Position numbers and translations under genes: made by a program
Notes under the pieces: generated by a model
Told to the model about the DNA's origin: nothing
Databases searched by the model: none
Seen by the model: the letters and a program-made list of their open reading frames with translations, nothing else
Assembly: GCA_023715865.1 (NCBI GenBank)
Contig: JAMBOW010000010.1
Span: 1-64,000 of the forward strand
From: Neobacillus mesonae
Lineage (GTDB): Bacteria; Bacillota; Bacilli; Paenibacillales; Paenibacillaceae
Direction: 5' to 3'
Length of the DNA stretch: 64,000 nucleotides
Part shown: piece by piece, positions 32,682-41,780 of the stretch
Position numbering within the stretch: position 1 is the stretch's first letter
Layout: every line of letters begins with the position of its first letter

Positions 32682-34340
32682 ATGTCCTATTTTCCGGACT
32701 GGGGAATATGGATTCAGGCTGCTATCGTATTGGTTATTCCAATTGTCATGATAAAAGCAGGCAAAGATTTAAATCTTTATGTTCGGTCAACTGCCAGGGG
32801 TCAAAAGAGCGGCAAACAACCCGCCCCTAACGGAAACACCAATCAAACGAATGAACAAGACATTCAACTTACGGGTTGTTATGACTCTGATATTCAACAC
32901 ATCAAGAACAGTATTGGGCAAAATTCAGATGTGCACTTTCGTGAGTTCCTTATCGGAGGAATGAATAATAAAGCAAGTATCATTTACGTTGACGGACTCG
33001 CTGACTCAGACCTGATCAACACCCATGTCATTACCCAGCTGATGAAAGAAGGTGTTACTGAAGAAGCTGAGTCTAAACTTCGCTCGGGTGAAAATTTTAA
33101 AAGTTATTTGAAGCAAAACCTGCTCCCGGTAGCTGAGATGATGGAAACGAATCTTTTCATGGATGCGGTGGAAAAGGTGCTGTCCGGATATACAGCTCTA
33201 CTCGTTGATGGAATTGCAGAAGTGATGTTCGTGAGTGCACCGAGGGGGATGCAACGGAATGCTGAAGAGCCGGTGTCTGAAGCTCTGATCAGAGGACCAA
33301 GAGTCGGGTTTACTGAGAAACTAGGAGACAATACGGGACTCTTAAGGGTACATGGCAGAAACAGCAGTCTCCAATTAACACAATATCAGGTTGGGAATCG
33401 AGTAAAAAAAGATCTTGTCGTTGCTTATATGAAGGATATTGCCGATCCCCAGTTAATAGACGAAGTTAAAAAACGTATAGAGCAAATCAATATTGATGAT
33501 CCTCTTGAATCCGGCTATATCGAGCAGTTAATAGAAGATAACTGGCTAAGTCCTTTCCAGCAGACACAAAATACAGAGAGGCCGGACCGGGTTATCGGAG
33601 CTCTTTTGGAAGGCCGGGTTGCTATTTTGCTTAATGGAACACCGTTTGCTTTAATTGTCCCGGTAACATTTAGTATGCTGCTGCAGTCCCCGGAAGATTA
33701 TTATGAACGCTGGGTATGGGGGACGTTTATACGTTTTGTTAGATACGCGGCGGCATTTCTGGCGCTGCTTGCTCCCGCTCTGTATATTTCGTTTATTTCG
33801 TATCATCCCGGTCTGATTCCGACAAAACTGGCACTTACGATTATTAATACAAGAGAAGGAGTTCCTTTTCCCTCTATTATTGAAGCATTAATCATGGAAC
33901 TTGCCATTGAAATTTTGAGAGAAGCAGGCATTCGACTGCCGAAACCAGTCGGACCTGCGATGGGGATCGTAGGCGGTCTCATTATCGGGGAAGCAGCCGT
34001 ACAGGCCGGTATTGTAAGTCCGTTTCTGGTTATTATTGTAGCCGTAACAGCCATTTCCTCTTTCTCTATTCCGTCGTACAGCGCGGGGATTACGCTGAGG
34101 GTGCTTCGTTTTGCGGCGATGTTCAGTGCGGCTCTATTTGGGCTCTTTGGGGTCATTATGTTCTTTCTGCTTATGTGCAGTCATCTTGTAAGACTCAAGA
34201 GCTTCGGAGTACCCTATGCAGTCCCTATGGTTTCCTACAAGCTTAGTGACTGGAAGGATTTCTTTGTGCGTGCTCCCTTGTTTATGATGAAAAAAAGGCC
34301 CAGCATGCCAGGCGGCCGGGATAAAGATCGCATGAGATAA
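32682..34340 (+). CDS. gerA: Spore germination protein, GerA family A subunit
   Basis: Subunit A of a nutrient germinant receptor in the spore inner membrane. The start at 32682 is chosen because GGGAGG sits six bases upstream and lies inside the longer frame starting at 32667 (552 residues). The soluble N-terminal domain carries VDGIAEVMF and ALIRGPRVGFTE (about residues 170-215). Four or five helices follow between residues 320 and 500, including PFPSIIEALIMELAIEILREAGIRLP. It is followed by B and C subunit genes in one operon. Confidence 0.93.
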   Translation: MSYFPDWGIWIQAAIVLVIPIVMIKAGKDLNLYVRSTARGQKSGKQPAPNGNTNQTNEQDIQLTGCYDSDIQHIKNSIGQNSDVHFREFLIGGMNNKASIIYVDGLADSDLINTHVITQLMKEGVTEEAESKLRSGENFKSYLKQNLLPVAEMMETNLFMDAVEKVLSGYTALLVDGIAEVMFVSAPRGMQRNAEEPVSEALIRGPRVGFTEKLGDNTGLLRVHGRNSSLQLTQYQVGNRVKKDLVVAYMKDIADPQLIDEVKKRIEQINIDDPLESGYIEQLIEDNWLSPFQQTQNTERPDRVIGALLEGRVAILLNGTPFALIVPVTFSMLLQSPEDYYERWVWGTFIRFVRYAAAFLALLAPALYISFISYHPGLIPTKLALTIINTREGVPFPSIIEALIMELAIEILREAGIRLPKPVGPAMGIVGGLIIGEAAVQAGIVSPFLVIIVAVTAISSFSIPSYSAGITLRVLRFAAMFSAALFGLFGVIMFFLLMCSHLVRLKSFGVPYAVPMVSYKLSDWKDFFVRAPLFMMKKRPSMPGGRDKDRMR

Positions 34341-34373
34341 ATCGGTTTGGCATGCAGAAAGAAAGGTGGTCTT

Positions 34374-35498
34374 ATGAGCAGCAATTTGAATAAAGCAGAG
34401 GATCAAATTTCGACAACCCAAGCTGGTGTGATCGTAATTAACTATATGCTCGGCGCTGGGATTCTGACGCTGCCCCGTACCATGGCCAAAGCTGTAGGAA
34501 CGCCCGATGTGTGGATTTCTCTCTTAGTCTCAAGCACAATTATCTTTGCAGCAGGCATCATTATTGCCCGTTTATGCATGCGATTTCCTGGAAAAACCAT
34601 ATTTCAATTTACGAGCGAAATTACAGGCAAATGGATTGCTTATTTGATCGGGTTTGCAATCATTAGCTATTTTATAACCATTTCAGCCTTTGAAATTAGA
34701 GTAATGGCTGAGGTCACCCGATTATATTTGCTGGAAGGCACTCCCGTTTGGGCTTATGTCATGGTATTTATGTGGGTTGGTTTTTACCTCGTTCTAGGGG
34801 GTGTTAATTCCCTTGCTCGTTTGTACGAGATCATCCTGCCGATTACGCTGATCATCTTCGTCGTTGTCATTCTACTGAGCTTCCGCTTATTTGATATCAA
34901 CAATCTAAGACCTGTTCTCGGCATGGGGATTATGCCTGTGATTAAGGGAATTAAGCCGTCACTACTATCCTTTACAGGCTTTGAAGCGATGCTGGTCGTC
35001 ACAGCATTTATGAAAAATCCAAATAAAGGAGTGAAGGCGGTTGTTTACGGCATATCCGTACCGCTTGTTATTTACTTGATCACCCTTGTCATGGTAATAG
35101 GTGGCTTATCCTTGGACGGTACGGTGACCAAGACTTGGCCAACCCTGGATTTATTACGAAGCTTTGAGGCAGAAGGACTTATCTTCGAAAGGTTTGAGTC
35201 ACTGCTGCTTGTCATCTGGATTATGCAAATTTTCTCTACCTTTACCATTACACATTATGCAGCATCTCTTGGAGGAGCACAGCTGTTTAAGAAACGGAAG
35301 CTCGCTCCATTCCTGCTGCTGCTCTTGCCAGTAAACTATATCATTGCGATGCTGCCAAAGGATATCAATCAAATGTTTACACTCGGCGATATACTTGGTA
35401 ATTTCTCTCTCGTGCTATTTTGCGGACTTCCCTTAGTCCTGCTGATTATTAGCATCATACGTAAGAAAGGAGGCAAGGCAAGTGAAAAACCTGCGTAA
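34374..35498 (+). CDS. gerB: Spore germination protein, GerB family (germinant permease-like)
   Basis: The membrane subunit that binds the germinant, belonging to the amino acid permease-like APC superfamily. The start at 34374 (374 residues) follows AAAGGTGG; a TTG 27 bases upstream is not favoured. Ten helices are predicted. The opening NYMLGAGILTLPRTMAKAVGTPDVWIS is the family signature. The last 17 bases overlap the C subunit gene. The nutrient it recognises cannot be told from sequence. Confidence 0.93.
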   Translation: MSSNLNKAEDQISTTQAGVIVINYMLGAGILTLPRTMAKAVGTPDVWISLLVSSTIIFAAGIIIARLCMRFPGKTIFQFTSEITGKWIAYLIGFAIISYFITISAFEIRVMAEVTRLYLLEGTPVWAYVMVFMWVGFYLVLGGVNSLARLYEIILPITLIIFVVVILLSFRLFDINNLRPVLGMGIMPVIKGIKPSLLSFTGFEAMLVVTAFMKNPNKGVKAVVYGISVPLVIYLITLVMVIGGLSLDGTVTKTWPTLDLLRSFEAEGLIFERFESLLLVIWIMQIFSTFTITHYAASLGGAQLFKKRKLAPFLLLLLPVNYIIAMLPKDINQMFTLGDILGNFSLVLFCGLPLVLLIISIIRKKGGKASEKPA

Positions 35499-36681
35499 TA
35501 CTCTAAAGTTGATTCTCATTTTTACGTTGACAGTTTGTATGTCAGGCTGCTGGAGCAGTAGAGAAATCGAAGATTTAAGAGTATACGTAGGACTTGGTCT
35601 CGATGTTGCTGAAGAGACCAAATTTGAAAAAGAGGTGGATAAGCTGGGAGGACATTATCCTAAAAAGGATTTGCTTACCGCAACGGTTCAAATCGTGCCG
35701 GGAACAAATGAAAAACAGGCTTCACCAGGGCAAGGCGGCGGCGGGGCATCGGAAAGTTATCTTAATGAGCGATTGACAGGGGATTCTCTTCTGCAAATCT
35801 TCAGGCAATTTTCGCTGCGAAGAGATCGTCCTATTATTGGTCACCATCTTAAAGTCATTGTGATCTCCAGTGAGCTCGCGACGAAATTCGGACTTGAACA
35901 GCTGCTTGACTTTGTTTTGCGGGACAATGACATAAGACCAAGCGCATTGGTTGTGATTAGCCAGCAAAGAGCATCCGATGTTTTAAGTGCGAGTCAACCA
36001 GGTGAAGTGCCTGCATTTAATGTGCGCGGTCTTGTCAATAACCGTACCCGTACTAATCGAATTCTTCCCCCAGTGTCACTGGGTAAACTTGAAGGTCTGA
36101 TGCAATCCGAACATAGCTTTGTTTTGCAAAATATCATCGTTGCCGAAAACGAATTGAAATTCGCTGGAAGTGCAGTTTTCAATAAGCATAATAAATTTAT
36201 TGGCAGACTAAGTCAGACGGACAATGAAGCAATATCTTGGATAAAAGGAACACCCGGCGGTGTATTAAAGACTTATTTGGAGGAAAAGGATACCACTATT
36301 GTGTATGAAATCAGTTCAGTAAACAGCAAAATCACCCCTTCTTTGGATGGAGATGAGCTTTCATTTCATATTGATGTGCATTCAAAGGGAGAACTGATTG
36401 AAGATTGGAGTGTTCCTGAGCAGCCTTCTGATAATGAGGAATATATTGAGGAAATAGAGAAATTATTTAATGAAGCCGTTAAAAACGAGATTAAACAGCT
36501 TCTAAATAAATTACAGAACACTTATCATGTCGATGCAGTCGGATTCGGCGATCAGGTTCGTATTAAATACCCTAAGTACTGGAATAAGATAGAAGGTCGA
36601 TGGGATGAAGTGTTTAGCGAGGTCGAGATTACGTATGATGTGAATTTGGAAGTTGTGGATTACGGGTCTACAACAGAGTAA
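35482..36681 (+). CDS. gerC: Spore germination lipoprotein, GerC family
   Basis: A 399-residue lipoprotein subunit starting with GTG after AAGGAGG. The lipobox MSGCW gives lipidated Cys at residue 23, directly followed by the GerC signature WSSREIEDL. The family landmarks FRQFSLRRDRPIIGHHLKVIVI and a glycine-rich linker GQGGGGASE (about residues 83-90) are present. It completes a standard tricistronic gerA-type receptor operon, normally transcribed in the forespore by SigG. Confidence 0.93.
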   Translation: MKNLRNTLKLILIFTLTVCMSGCWSSREIEDLRVYVGLGLDVAEETKFEKEVDKLGGHYPKKDLLTATVQIVPGTNEKQASPGQGGGGASESYLNERLTGDSLLQIFRQFSLRRDRPIIGHHLKVIVISSELATKFGLEQLLDFVLRDNDIRPSALVVISQQRASDVLSASQPGEVPAFNVRGLVNNRTRTNRILPPVSLGKLEGLMQSEHSFVLQNIIVAENELKFAGSAVFNKHNKFIGRLSQTDNEAISWIKGTPGGVLKTYLEEKDTTIVYEISSVNSKITPSLDGDELSFHIDVHSKGELIEDWSVPEQPSDNEEYIEEIEKLFNEAVKNEIKQLLNKLQNTYHVDAVGFGDQVRIKYPKYWNKIEGRWDEVFSEVEITYDVNLEVVDYGSTTE

Positions 36682-36753
36682 GGAACGGAATATAGATGCA
36701 AACAGGATAGGCGCAATTTTTCGGAAAAGAGCTCTAAACAAAAGGAGCCTGAT

Positions 36754-36790
36754 AAAATAGACCCTTGCCTCTATGGCTTGGGTCTATTTT
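36754..36790. terminator. Bidirectional terminator
   Basis: AAAATAGACCC pairs perfectly with GGGTCTATTTT. It serves the ger operon and the convergent glycosidase gene. Confidence 0.85.
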
Positions 36791-36816
36791 CGGAGCAAGT
36801 ATATATTATTGGATCA

Positions 36817-38208
36817 TTACCATTTCAAAGAACTTCCGAATACCAATCCGTTGCTGATTAATCTGCCCGGTGAGGTTATGGTTTTGCCATTCGCATACAT
36901 CCCGGACGATGCGCCGCCATCCATATTCATGGCTTGATAAGCCCCCAGCTTCAGCATAATATTTCCCCATTGATTAATAGTGGCACCAGAGACCGTTGCA
37001 AGTACAATGGTTCCGTCTTTCTTAATAGCAATTCCACTTCTTGCACCGCCGTCAGTTAATATTTTGGAGCTGCTAAAGCCCTCGGAGGATGGATTTACGG
37101 CAAGCTTGCCATCCTTTACAAGCCTTGGTCCTGCTCCAATTGCAGTATGTACATTTGACCAGTCAATATCTTTATTTGCTTCATTATAATAGCTGATATC
37201 GTAATTTACATAGCTGCCTTTTTCAAAGCGATGAGCAAGCTGCTGTTCTTCCTTGCCGGTAAACACAAGCACATATCCGTCGCTAGGAATGGCTGCATTC
37301 GTATTAGGAGCGACTTTAGTGACAATCCCTTTACGGACAGTGATCGCAGTGCCGTAGGAGAAGCCTACATTTGAACCGCGTTTTGGCGTAAACATAACAG
37401 CAGATGTTTTTCCTTTAGTCGGTGTTCGGTTAACGAAGTAGACATACCAGCTTTGCGATCTTTCTCCTTCAGCGGCGACCGTTCCGCGCACTCGAATCCG
37501 CAGCGTATCCATAACCGCTGAACCATCCCATTTAAAACCGATCGCTGTGCCGGTGTTTCCGATATGCTCGACAACCCCGTCACTGATGATTGTTCCATAA
37601 GGGTCAGGGACCCCGCCATAGGCTTCAAAATAGGTGCCGTTAATTGCGGCGGCAGCATGATATGCACCTGCAATAGAAGAGAGTGACTTGACCGCGCCAA
37701 CTTTTTGACCGGCCAATCCGGCTGTTACGGGAGTTCCTTTCGGCAGAGTCACTGTTTGTACGGTGAAGGATTTACCGGATACGCTCACTTTTTTGGTGGC
37801 ATACACAGCTTTTGTTTTGGATGCTCCTTTTTTGATCGTCACAGGCAGCTTAAGCTGTCCCTTGTACCCGGGAGTGACAACTTGGATGAGAATATTCGTT
37901 GTACCCTGCGAAGCAGGAATGACAACGCCCTCTTGGTTGACGCGGGCAATTTTCGGATTGCCGGAAGAGTAGATGACCTGAACTTTTTCCGACAGTTTGA
38001 GTTTGTTAGCAATCGGCTCCCGTTTATCCATGGTTAGGGTGATTGATTTGGATGGGTAAGTTAAGGTGACGGCTGTCGTCTCGATGCTGGCTGCCTGTGC
38101 CTTGCTGGTATAAGGGATGCCTGACGAGACAGGCACAGCCAGAACTAATGCTGCAATGAGCAGCATTGAGACAGACCGTCTAACATATGTACTTGATAAA
38201 CCTTTCAT
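36817..38208 (-). CDS. Secreted phosphodiester glycosidase-like protein (NAGPA domain)
   Basis: A 463-residue secreted protein. The signal peptide ends near AQA|A at about residue 39. An Ig-like bacterial Big_2-type domain follows (about 43-125; SGNPKIARVNQEGVVIPASQGTTNI). The C-terminal two thirds match the NAGPA phosphodiester glycosidase domain, with AINGTYFEAYGGVPDPYGTI (about 190-210), DGGARSGIAI and the closing NMDGGASSGMY. NAGPA proteins may split sugar-phosphodiester bonds in wall polymers or exopolysaccharides. Substrate is unknown. AGGAGG lies upstream of the ATG, at a long spacing. Confidence 0.82.
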   Translation of the reverse strand: MKGLSSTYVRRSVSMLLIAALVLAVPVSSGIPYTSKAQAASIETTAVTLTYPSKSITLTMDKREPIANKLKLSEKVQVIYSSGNPKIARVNQEGVVIPASQGTTNILIQVVTPGYKGQLKLPVTIKKGASKTKAVYATKKVSVSGKSFTVQTVTLPKGTPVTAGLAGQKVGAVKSLSSIAGAYHAAAAINGTYFEAYGGVPDPYGTIISDGVVEHIGNTGTAIGFKWDGSAVMDTLRIRVRGTVAAEGERSQSWYVYFVNRTPTKGKTSAVMFTPKRGSNVGFSYGTAITVRKGIVTKVAPNTNAAIPSDGYVLVFTGKEEQQLAHRFEKGSYVNYDISYYNEANKDIDWSNVHTAIGAGPRLVKDGKLAVNPSSEGFSSSKILTDGGARSGIAIKKDGTIVLATVSGATINQWGNIMLKLGAYQAMNMDGGASSGMYANGKTITSPGRLISNGLVFGSSLKW

Positions 38209-38388
38209 GATGCGGATAACTCCTCCTTATGTATGTATTCAATCTGATGTGTTTCTAGGTTGTTATCGGCAGGAACCAAGGATTAGCTTACATAATTTTG
38301 AAAATAATAACGATGCTATACACTGACATGGTTGTATGTTATCATTTGGTTACCAATAGTAAGTAACAATGAATTAGGAGGTTTAAGC

Positions 38389-39105
38389 ATGAAAGTAGAA
38401 ATTTGGTCGGACTATATGTGTCCTTTTTGTTATATAGGTAAACGTCGGTTTGAGGAGGCTCTCGCGTCTCTTCCTTTTGGTGAGTCCGTTGAAGTGATTT
38501 ACCGGAGCTTTGAATTAAATCCGAATGAAGCAGTAGATACAGATCAGACAACTTATGAATCTCTTGCGCAAAAATATGGAACGTCGGTAGACCAGGCAAA
38601 AGCAATGACAGCTAATGTTGTAGAACAGGCGAAAAGTGTTGGACTCAATTACAATTTTGATCTGATTAAACCAACCAACTCGTTCGATGCTCACCGTCTG
38701 GCACATTTTGCAGCGGAGAAGGGCATGGACAAAGCCATGGTTGAACGTCTGTTTGCGGCATATTTTGTAGAGGCACAGCATGTCGGAAGCAAGGACGTTT
38801 TGGTGAAGCTGGCAGCTGAGATTGGACTTGATGGTGAAGAAACAAGAAGTGTACTTGAAGGCGACCGTTACAGCGAAGAAGTTCGCAGTGATGAGAGACA
38901 GGGGGCGGAGCTCGGAATTCAGGGAGTTCCATTCTTTGTTATAGACCGGAAATATGGCATTTCCGGAGCTCAGCCGCTCAGCGTGTTTAGCCAGGCTCTG
39001 ACTCAGGCATGGTCAGAAAATCAACCTCTTCAGGTTATTGGCAGTGAGGATGCTGGCGTATGTACAGACGAATCCTGTGCTGTGCCGGATCAAGAGAATA
39101 AGTAA
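38389..39105 (+). CDS. DsbA-family thiol oxidoreductase (FrnE-like)
   Basis: A 238-residue protein of the DsbA-like thioredoxin-fold group. The start at 38389 follows AGGAGG; an upstream in-frame start is less likely. The redox motif C11-P-F-C14 sits in SDYMCPFCYIGKRRF, and the cis-proline segment is GIQGVPFFVIDRKYGISGAQP. The C terminus carries an extra CTDESC cysteine pair, also seen in FrnE proteins. There is no signal peptide, so it acts in the cytoplasm, probably in oxidative stress or protein folding. Confidence 0.88.
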   Translation: MKVEIWSDYMCPFCYIGKRRFEEALASLPFGESVEVIYRSFELNPNEAVDTDQTTYESLAQKYGTSVDQAKAMTANVVEQAKSVGLNYNFDLIKPTNSFDAHRLAHFAAEKGMDKAMVERLFAAYFVEAQHVGSKDVLVKLAAEIGLDGEETRSVLEGDRYSEEVRSDERQGAELGIQGVPFFVIDRKYGISGAQPLSVFSQALTQAWSENQPLQVIGSEDAGVCTDESCAVPDQENK

Positions 39106-39125
39106 AGGCATTTGTTCTTTATCCG

Positions 39126-39163
39126 CCGATTCGGACTCTATTCAGAGCTCGGATCGGTTTTTT
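39126..39163 (+). terminator. Terminator after the DsbA-like gene
   Basis: Imperfect stem CCGATTCGGACT/AGCTCGGATCGG followed by six T. Confidence 0.7.
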
Positions 39164-39209
39164 GTATTGCAAAGATACAAGGGAATATTAATGTTTTAGT
39201 CATAATTAT

Positions 39210-39223
39210 TGATAACGCTTACT
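39210..39223 (+). promoter_or_regulatory. cre-like site upstream of the SR1P-like gene
   Basis: TGATAACGCTTACT matches the cre consensus at 12 of 14 positions. A perfect palindrome GAACCGGTTC follows at 39250-39259. Bacillus SR1 RNA is repressed by the carbon regulators CcpN and CcpA, so a site here would fit, but it is not proof. Confidence 0.45.
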
Positions 39224-39324
39224 ATATTTAATGATGAAAGAGGTTTTGCGAACCGGTTCACTCATGTTGACTGAATACGGAGGATTTGCAAGAGCCTCAC
39301 CTTACAATCAAGGAGGTACTATTG

Positions 39325-39504
39325 GTGGAGAACAACAAGGGCTCTATTCCGCTGGGAGTTATTTTGTGCCGGGACTGTTACAGTGAGCTAGGGGTACAGG
39401 AAACGAATCGGGTACAGACTTTTTATTCGAATTGCGGATCGGTCCAATGTAGGGAGAAGAAACTGAACTCAGAATACGAGCAGTATCTCGACGACAACAC
39501 ATAG
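39325..39504 (+). CDS. SR1P-like small GapA-binding peptide
   Basis: A 59-residue peptide, start GTG at 39325 eight bases after AAGGAGG (TTG at 39322 is also possible). The core GVILCRDC, a short spacer, RVQTFYSNCG and QC matches the layout of Bacillus SR1P (GTIVCQDC, KVTTLYGTC). SR1P is a peptide encoded on the dual-function RNA SR1 that binds GapA and stimulates RNase J1. Conserved cysteines suggest metal binding. A leader of about 150 bases precedes it and a long hairpin follows, so the transcript may also act as a regulatory RNA. Assignment rests on motif similarity only. Confidence 0.65.
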   Translation: MENNKGSIPLGVILCRDCYSELGVQETNRVQTFYSNCGSVQCREKKLNSEYEQYLDDNT

Positions 39505-39535
39505 TGCTTTCATTATCGCATAGCAAAAATAACAA

Positions 39536-39575
39536 AAAGCAGGAGGTGCATTAGGGATAATGCGTCTCCTGCTTT
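39536..39575. terminator. Terminator of the SR1P-like transcript and of the antiporter gene
   Basis: AAAGCAGGAG pairs with CTCCTGCTTT, with inner GCATTA/TAATGC around GGGA. The T-rich tail is better on the minus strand. Confidence 0.75.
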
Positions 39576-39622
39576 CAGTTTTACGGCTTTTTCATTTTGA
39601 ATATCCATCCGCTCAGCCAAGA

Positions 39623-40789
39623 TTAGCTTTCAGAGAATTGTTTCTCTCCTCCACGATTTCGTGAGAACGTTATTTTTAATAGAGGTGGAGTAACTAGCGT
39701 AGTTACAATAACCATAATGATGACCGAAGTGTAGTATTCAGGATCAAGCAAACCTGACGAAAGCCCCGTCCCTGCAATAATGAGTGCAACCTCGCCTCTA
39801 GATATCATGCCTGTTCCAATGGAAAAGGCAGATCGTCTGTTAAATCCGGTAAGACCTGCACCCAGTGCACCGCCAAGCAGCTTCGTTATAATAGCGACAA
39901 TACTAATGATGACAATAAATCCGATTTGAGCTCCGACCCCTTCAAAGCTTACATTCAGCCCGATATTCACAAAAAATACAGGAACGAACAGGCCGTAAGC
40001 AATCGGCTCTAATTTGCTTTCCACCGTATGTTTGTAAGTGGTTTGTGATACTGCAATACCTGCTGCAAACGAACCGATAATTCCGGCAACCCCCATCCAT
40101 TCAGCAAAATAGGAGAAGGCAAGAGCGATTATAAGACCAGCTGAAATGACGGATTCTGAGACTTTGAGCCTCGCAAACCATTTCATGACAAGAGGGACAA
40201 GCCATATGGCTGCTGCAATGATAATGACGAAGAACAGCACCTTTTTACCGATCAGTGACCCGAGGCTGACGGACTCGCCTGCACCCAAGACACTCATCAT
40301 GACTGCAAGCAGGACAACGACCAGAATATCATCAACGACAGCTGCACCTAGAATGGTGGTTCCTTCCCTTGAGTTCAGCTTGTTCATTTCTTTAAGGGTC
40401 TGTACCGAGATGCTCACGGAAGTGGCACAGAACAACAGACCGAAGAACAGCGCGTGGTGATATTCCATTCCAAATGCCATTGCCGCACCGTAGCCCCCAA
40501 AGAAGGGAATGATAACTCCACCTACCGCAACTGCAAAAGCAGCCTTCCAATTTTTCTTCAGTTGATCCAGATCGGTTTCAAGACCGGCTATAAACATAAG
40601 AACAAGTACCCCGATCTCTGCAAACTCTTGTATGAATGAGGTTTGATGCACCCATCCCAGAAGAGCGGGTCCCAGGATTACCCCGGCAATCAGCTCACCG
40701 AGAACAGACGGCTGTCCGAGCTTGACTGACAGATGACCTGCTATTTTTGTGAAAATAAGAATGAGTACAAGCTCCAAAATAAATTCCAT
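39623..40789 (-). CDS. Monovalent cation/proton antiporter (CPA2 family)
   Basis: A 388-residue membrane antiporter of the Kef/NapA-like CPA2 type with about twelve helices. The start at 40789 follows AAAGGAG; a frame from 40813 is longer but without a site. Conserved motifs are LGELIAGVILGPALLGW near residue 38, the ion-binding aspartate pair in AAVVDDILVVV (about residues 152-162), and GMISRGEVALIIAGTG near 340. There is no RCK/TrkA domain. It likely exports Na+ or K+ in exchange for protons. A leader of over 200 bases with two terminator-like hairpins suggests ion- or metabolite-dependent attenuation. Confidence 0.9.
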   Translation of the reverse strand: MEFILELVLILIFTKIAGHLSVKLGQPSVLGELIAGVILGPALLGWVHQTSFIQEFAEIGVLVLMFIAGLETDLDQLKKNWKAAFAVAVGGVIIPFFGGYGAAMAFGMEYHHALFFGLLFCATSVSISVQTLKEMNKLNSREGTTILGAAVVDDILVVVLLAVMMSVLGAGESVSLGSLIGKKVLFFVIIIAAAIWLVPLVMKWFARLKVSESVISAGLIIALAFSYFAEWMGVAGIIGSFAAGIAVSQTTYKHTVESKLEPIAYGLFVPVFFVNIGLNVSFEGVGAQIGFIVIISIVAIITKLLGGALGAGLTGFNRRSAFSIGTGMISRGEVALIIAGTGLSSGLLDPEYYTSVIIMVIVTTLVTPPLLKITFSRNRGGEKQFSES

Positions 40790-40884
40790 GACGTTCTCCT
40801 TTCGAGTATCCATTTCTCATAGGCAAGAGCTCTAAATCACTACGGATATGTTGTCCGGACAAAAGAGGGTTAAAACCTCACAGG

Positions 40885-41035
40885 CACAAAAAAAAGCATA
40901 TCTACACAGGGACCGTAAATACGCTTTAAAAAAAGACAGGGAGGTGCCTGGTGTGCCAGACTCCTCCCTTAAACAACATATGTGATTATAAGCAATAACT
41001 GAATCTATTATACCTCTTGCACATCGCTTTGAAAA
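40885..41035 (-). promoter_or_regulatory. Structured leader with tandem intrinsic terminators upstream of the antiporter gene
   Basis: On the minus strand a TATAAT lies at 41007-41012, with a weak TTTTCA 17 bases upstream. The transcript then forms AGGGAGG/CCTCCCT with an inner CTGG/CCAG stem (about 40938-40970), followed by GTCTTTTTTT. A second hairpin, AAAGCGTAT/ATATGCTTT, is followed by nine T (about 40887-40926). Both lie before the coding start at 40789. The layout is that of a riboswitch or attenuator. I could not match it to a known family. Confidence 0.6.
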
Positions 41036-41124
41036 GAACATTTCATGAACAGTATGAAAAGAGCGGTATAAATCCTTCTCTCCAAACAGATGCTACCATC
41101 AAATATTGTTCGAAGTGTTGTCAC

Positions 41125-41153
41125 TTAACACCTCCAATTCGGCAGTATATAAT
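41125..41153 (+). promoter_or_regulatory. SigA-type promoter for the DUF420 gene
   Basis: TTAACA at 41125-41130, a 17-base spacer and TATAAT at 41148-41153, about 40 bases before the start codon. Confidence 0.65.
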
Positions 41154-41193
41154 TATAAATAGCATTTACCCATAGAGGAGGATACGCTTAATA

Positions 41194-41757
41194 ATGAGCA
41201 AAAAGTCCGGAGAAGGCGGATACGTCCCGACAAGTAAGAAAAATTTCGCGGGTATTATCCTAACCGTTTCCCTTATCGCAAATATCATAATACTAGTTTT
41301 GTTTTTTGGTCCTGTCGGCTATAACGGAGAAATACACTTCGATTATACGATTCTTCCAAGGATCAATGCGGTGCTGAACAGCTTTACATTTATTTTTCTG
41401 GTCGCAGCCCTGATTGCGATTATGAAAAAAAATATTAAGATTCACAAGAGGTTTATTTTAGCTGCTTTTACATCGACGCTCCTGTTTCTGGTGACTTATT
41501 TAACGTTCCATTATATCTCGCCTGAGTCAGCGAAATTCGGAGGCGAAGGGATTATTCGTCCTATTTACTTTACCATTCTCATAACCCACAGCTTTTTGGC
41601 TGCGGTTATCGTACCGCTTGCTTTGTTCTCCCTCGTATGGGGATGGACTATGCAGGTTGAGAAGCACAAGAAGATTGCTCGCTGGACGATGCCGATCTGG
41701 CTCTATGTGAGTATTACCGGGGTTATTGTATATCTGTTTATGGCGCCTTATTACTGA
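41194..41757 (+). CDS. ctaM: DUF420 membrane protein, CtaM/YozB-like
   Basis: A 187-residue membrane protein with about five helices and conserved histidines (KIHKRFILAAF, TFHYISP, ITHSFLAA, EKHKKIARW). These features match the DUF420 family, including Staphylococcus CtaM and Bacillus YozB, needed to assemble haem-A-containing aa3 oxidases. The window also carries qoxABCD, an aa3-type quinol oxidase, about 17 kb away, which could be its client. GAGGAGG precedes the ATG. The gene symbol is given by analogy. Confidence 0.8.
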   Translation: MSKKSGEGGYVPTSKKNFAGIILTVSLIANIIILVLFFGPVGYNGEIHFDYTILPRINAVLNSFTFIFLVAALIAIMKKNIKIHKRFILAAFTSTLLFLVTYLTFHYISPESAKFGGEGIIRPIYFTILITHSFLAAVIVPLALFSLVWGWTMQVEKHKKIARWTMPIWLYVSITGVIVYLFMAPYY

Positions 41758-41780
41758 TTTAATAGATTACAAGCTAGGCT

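Noticed and set aside
40885..41035. T-box, S-box, M-box or yybP-ykoY identity for the antiporter leader
   Set aside because: None of their consensus words (for example the AGGGTGGAACCGCG-type T-box sequence) can be found, so no known family is assigned.
40832..41041. A 69-codon minus-strand frame in the antiporter leader
   Set aside because: Its start lies upstream of the proposed -10 box and it has no ribosome binding site. The two terminator hairpins explain the sequence better.
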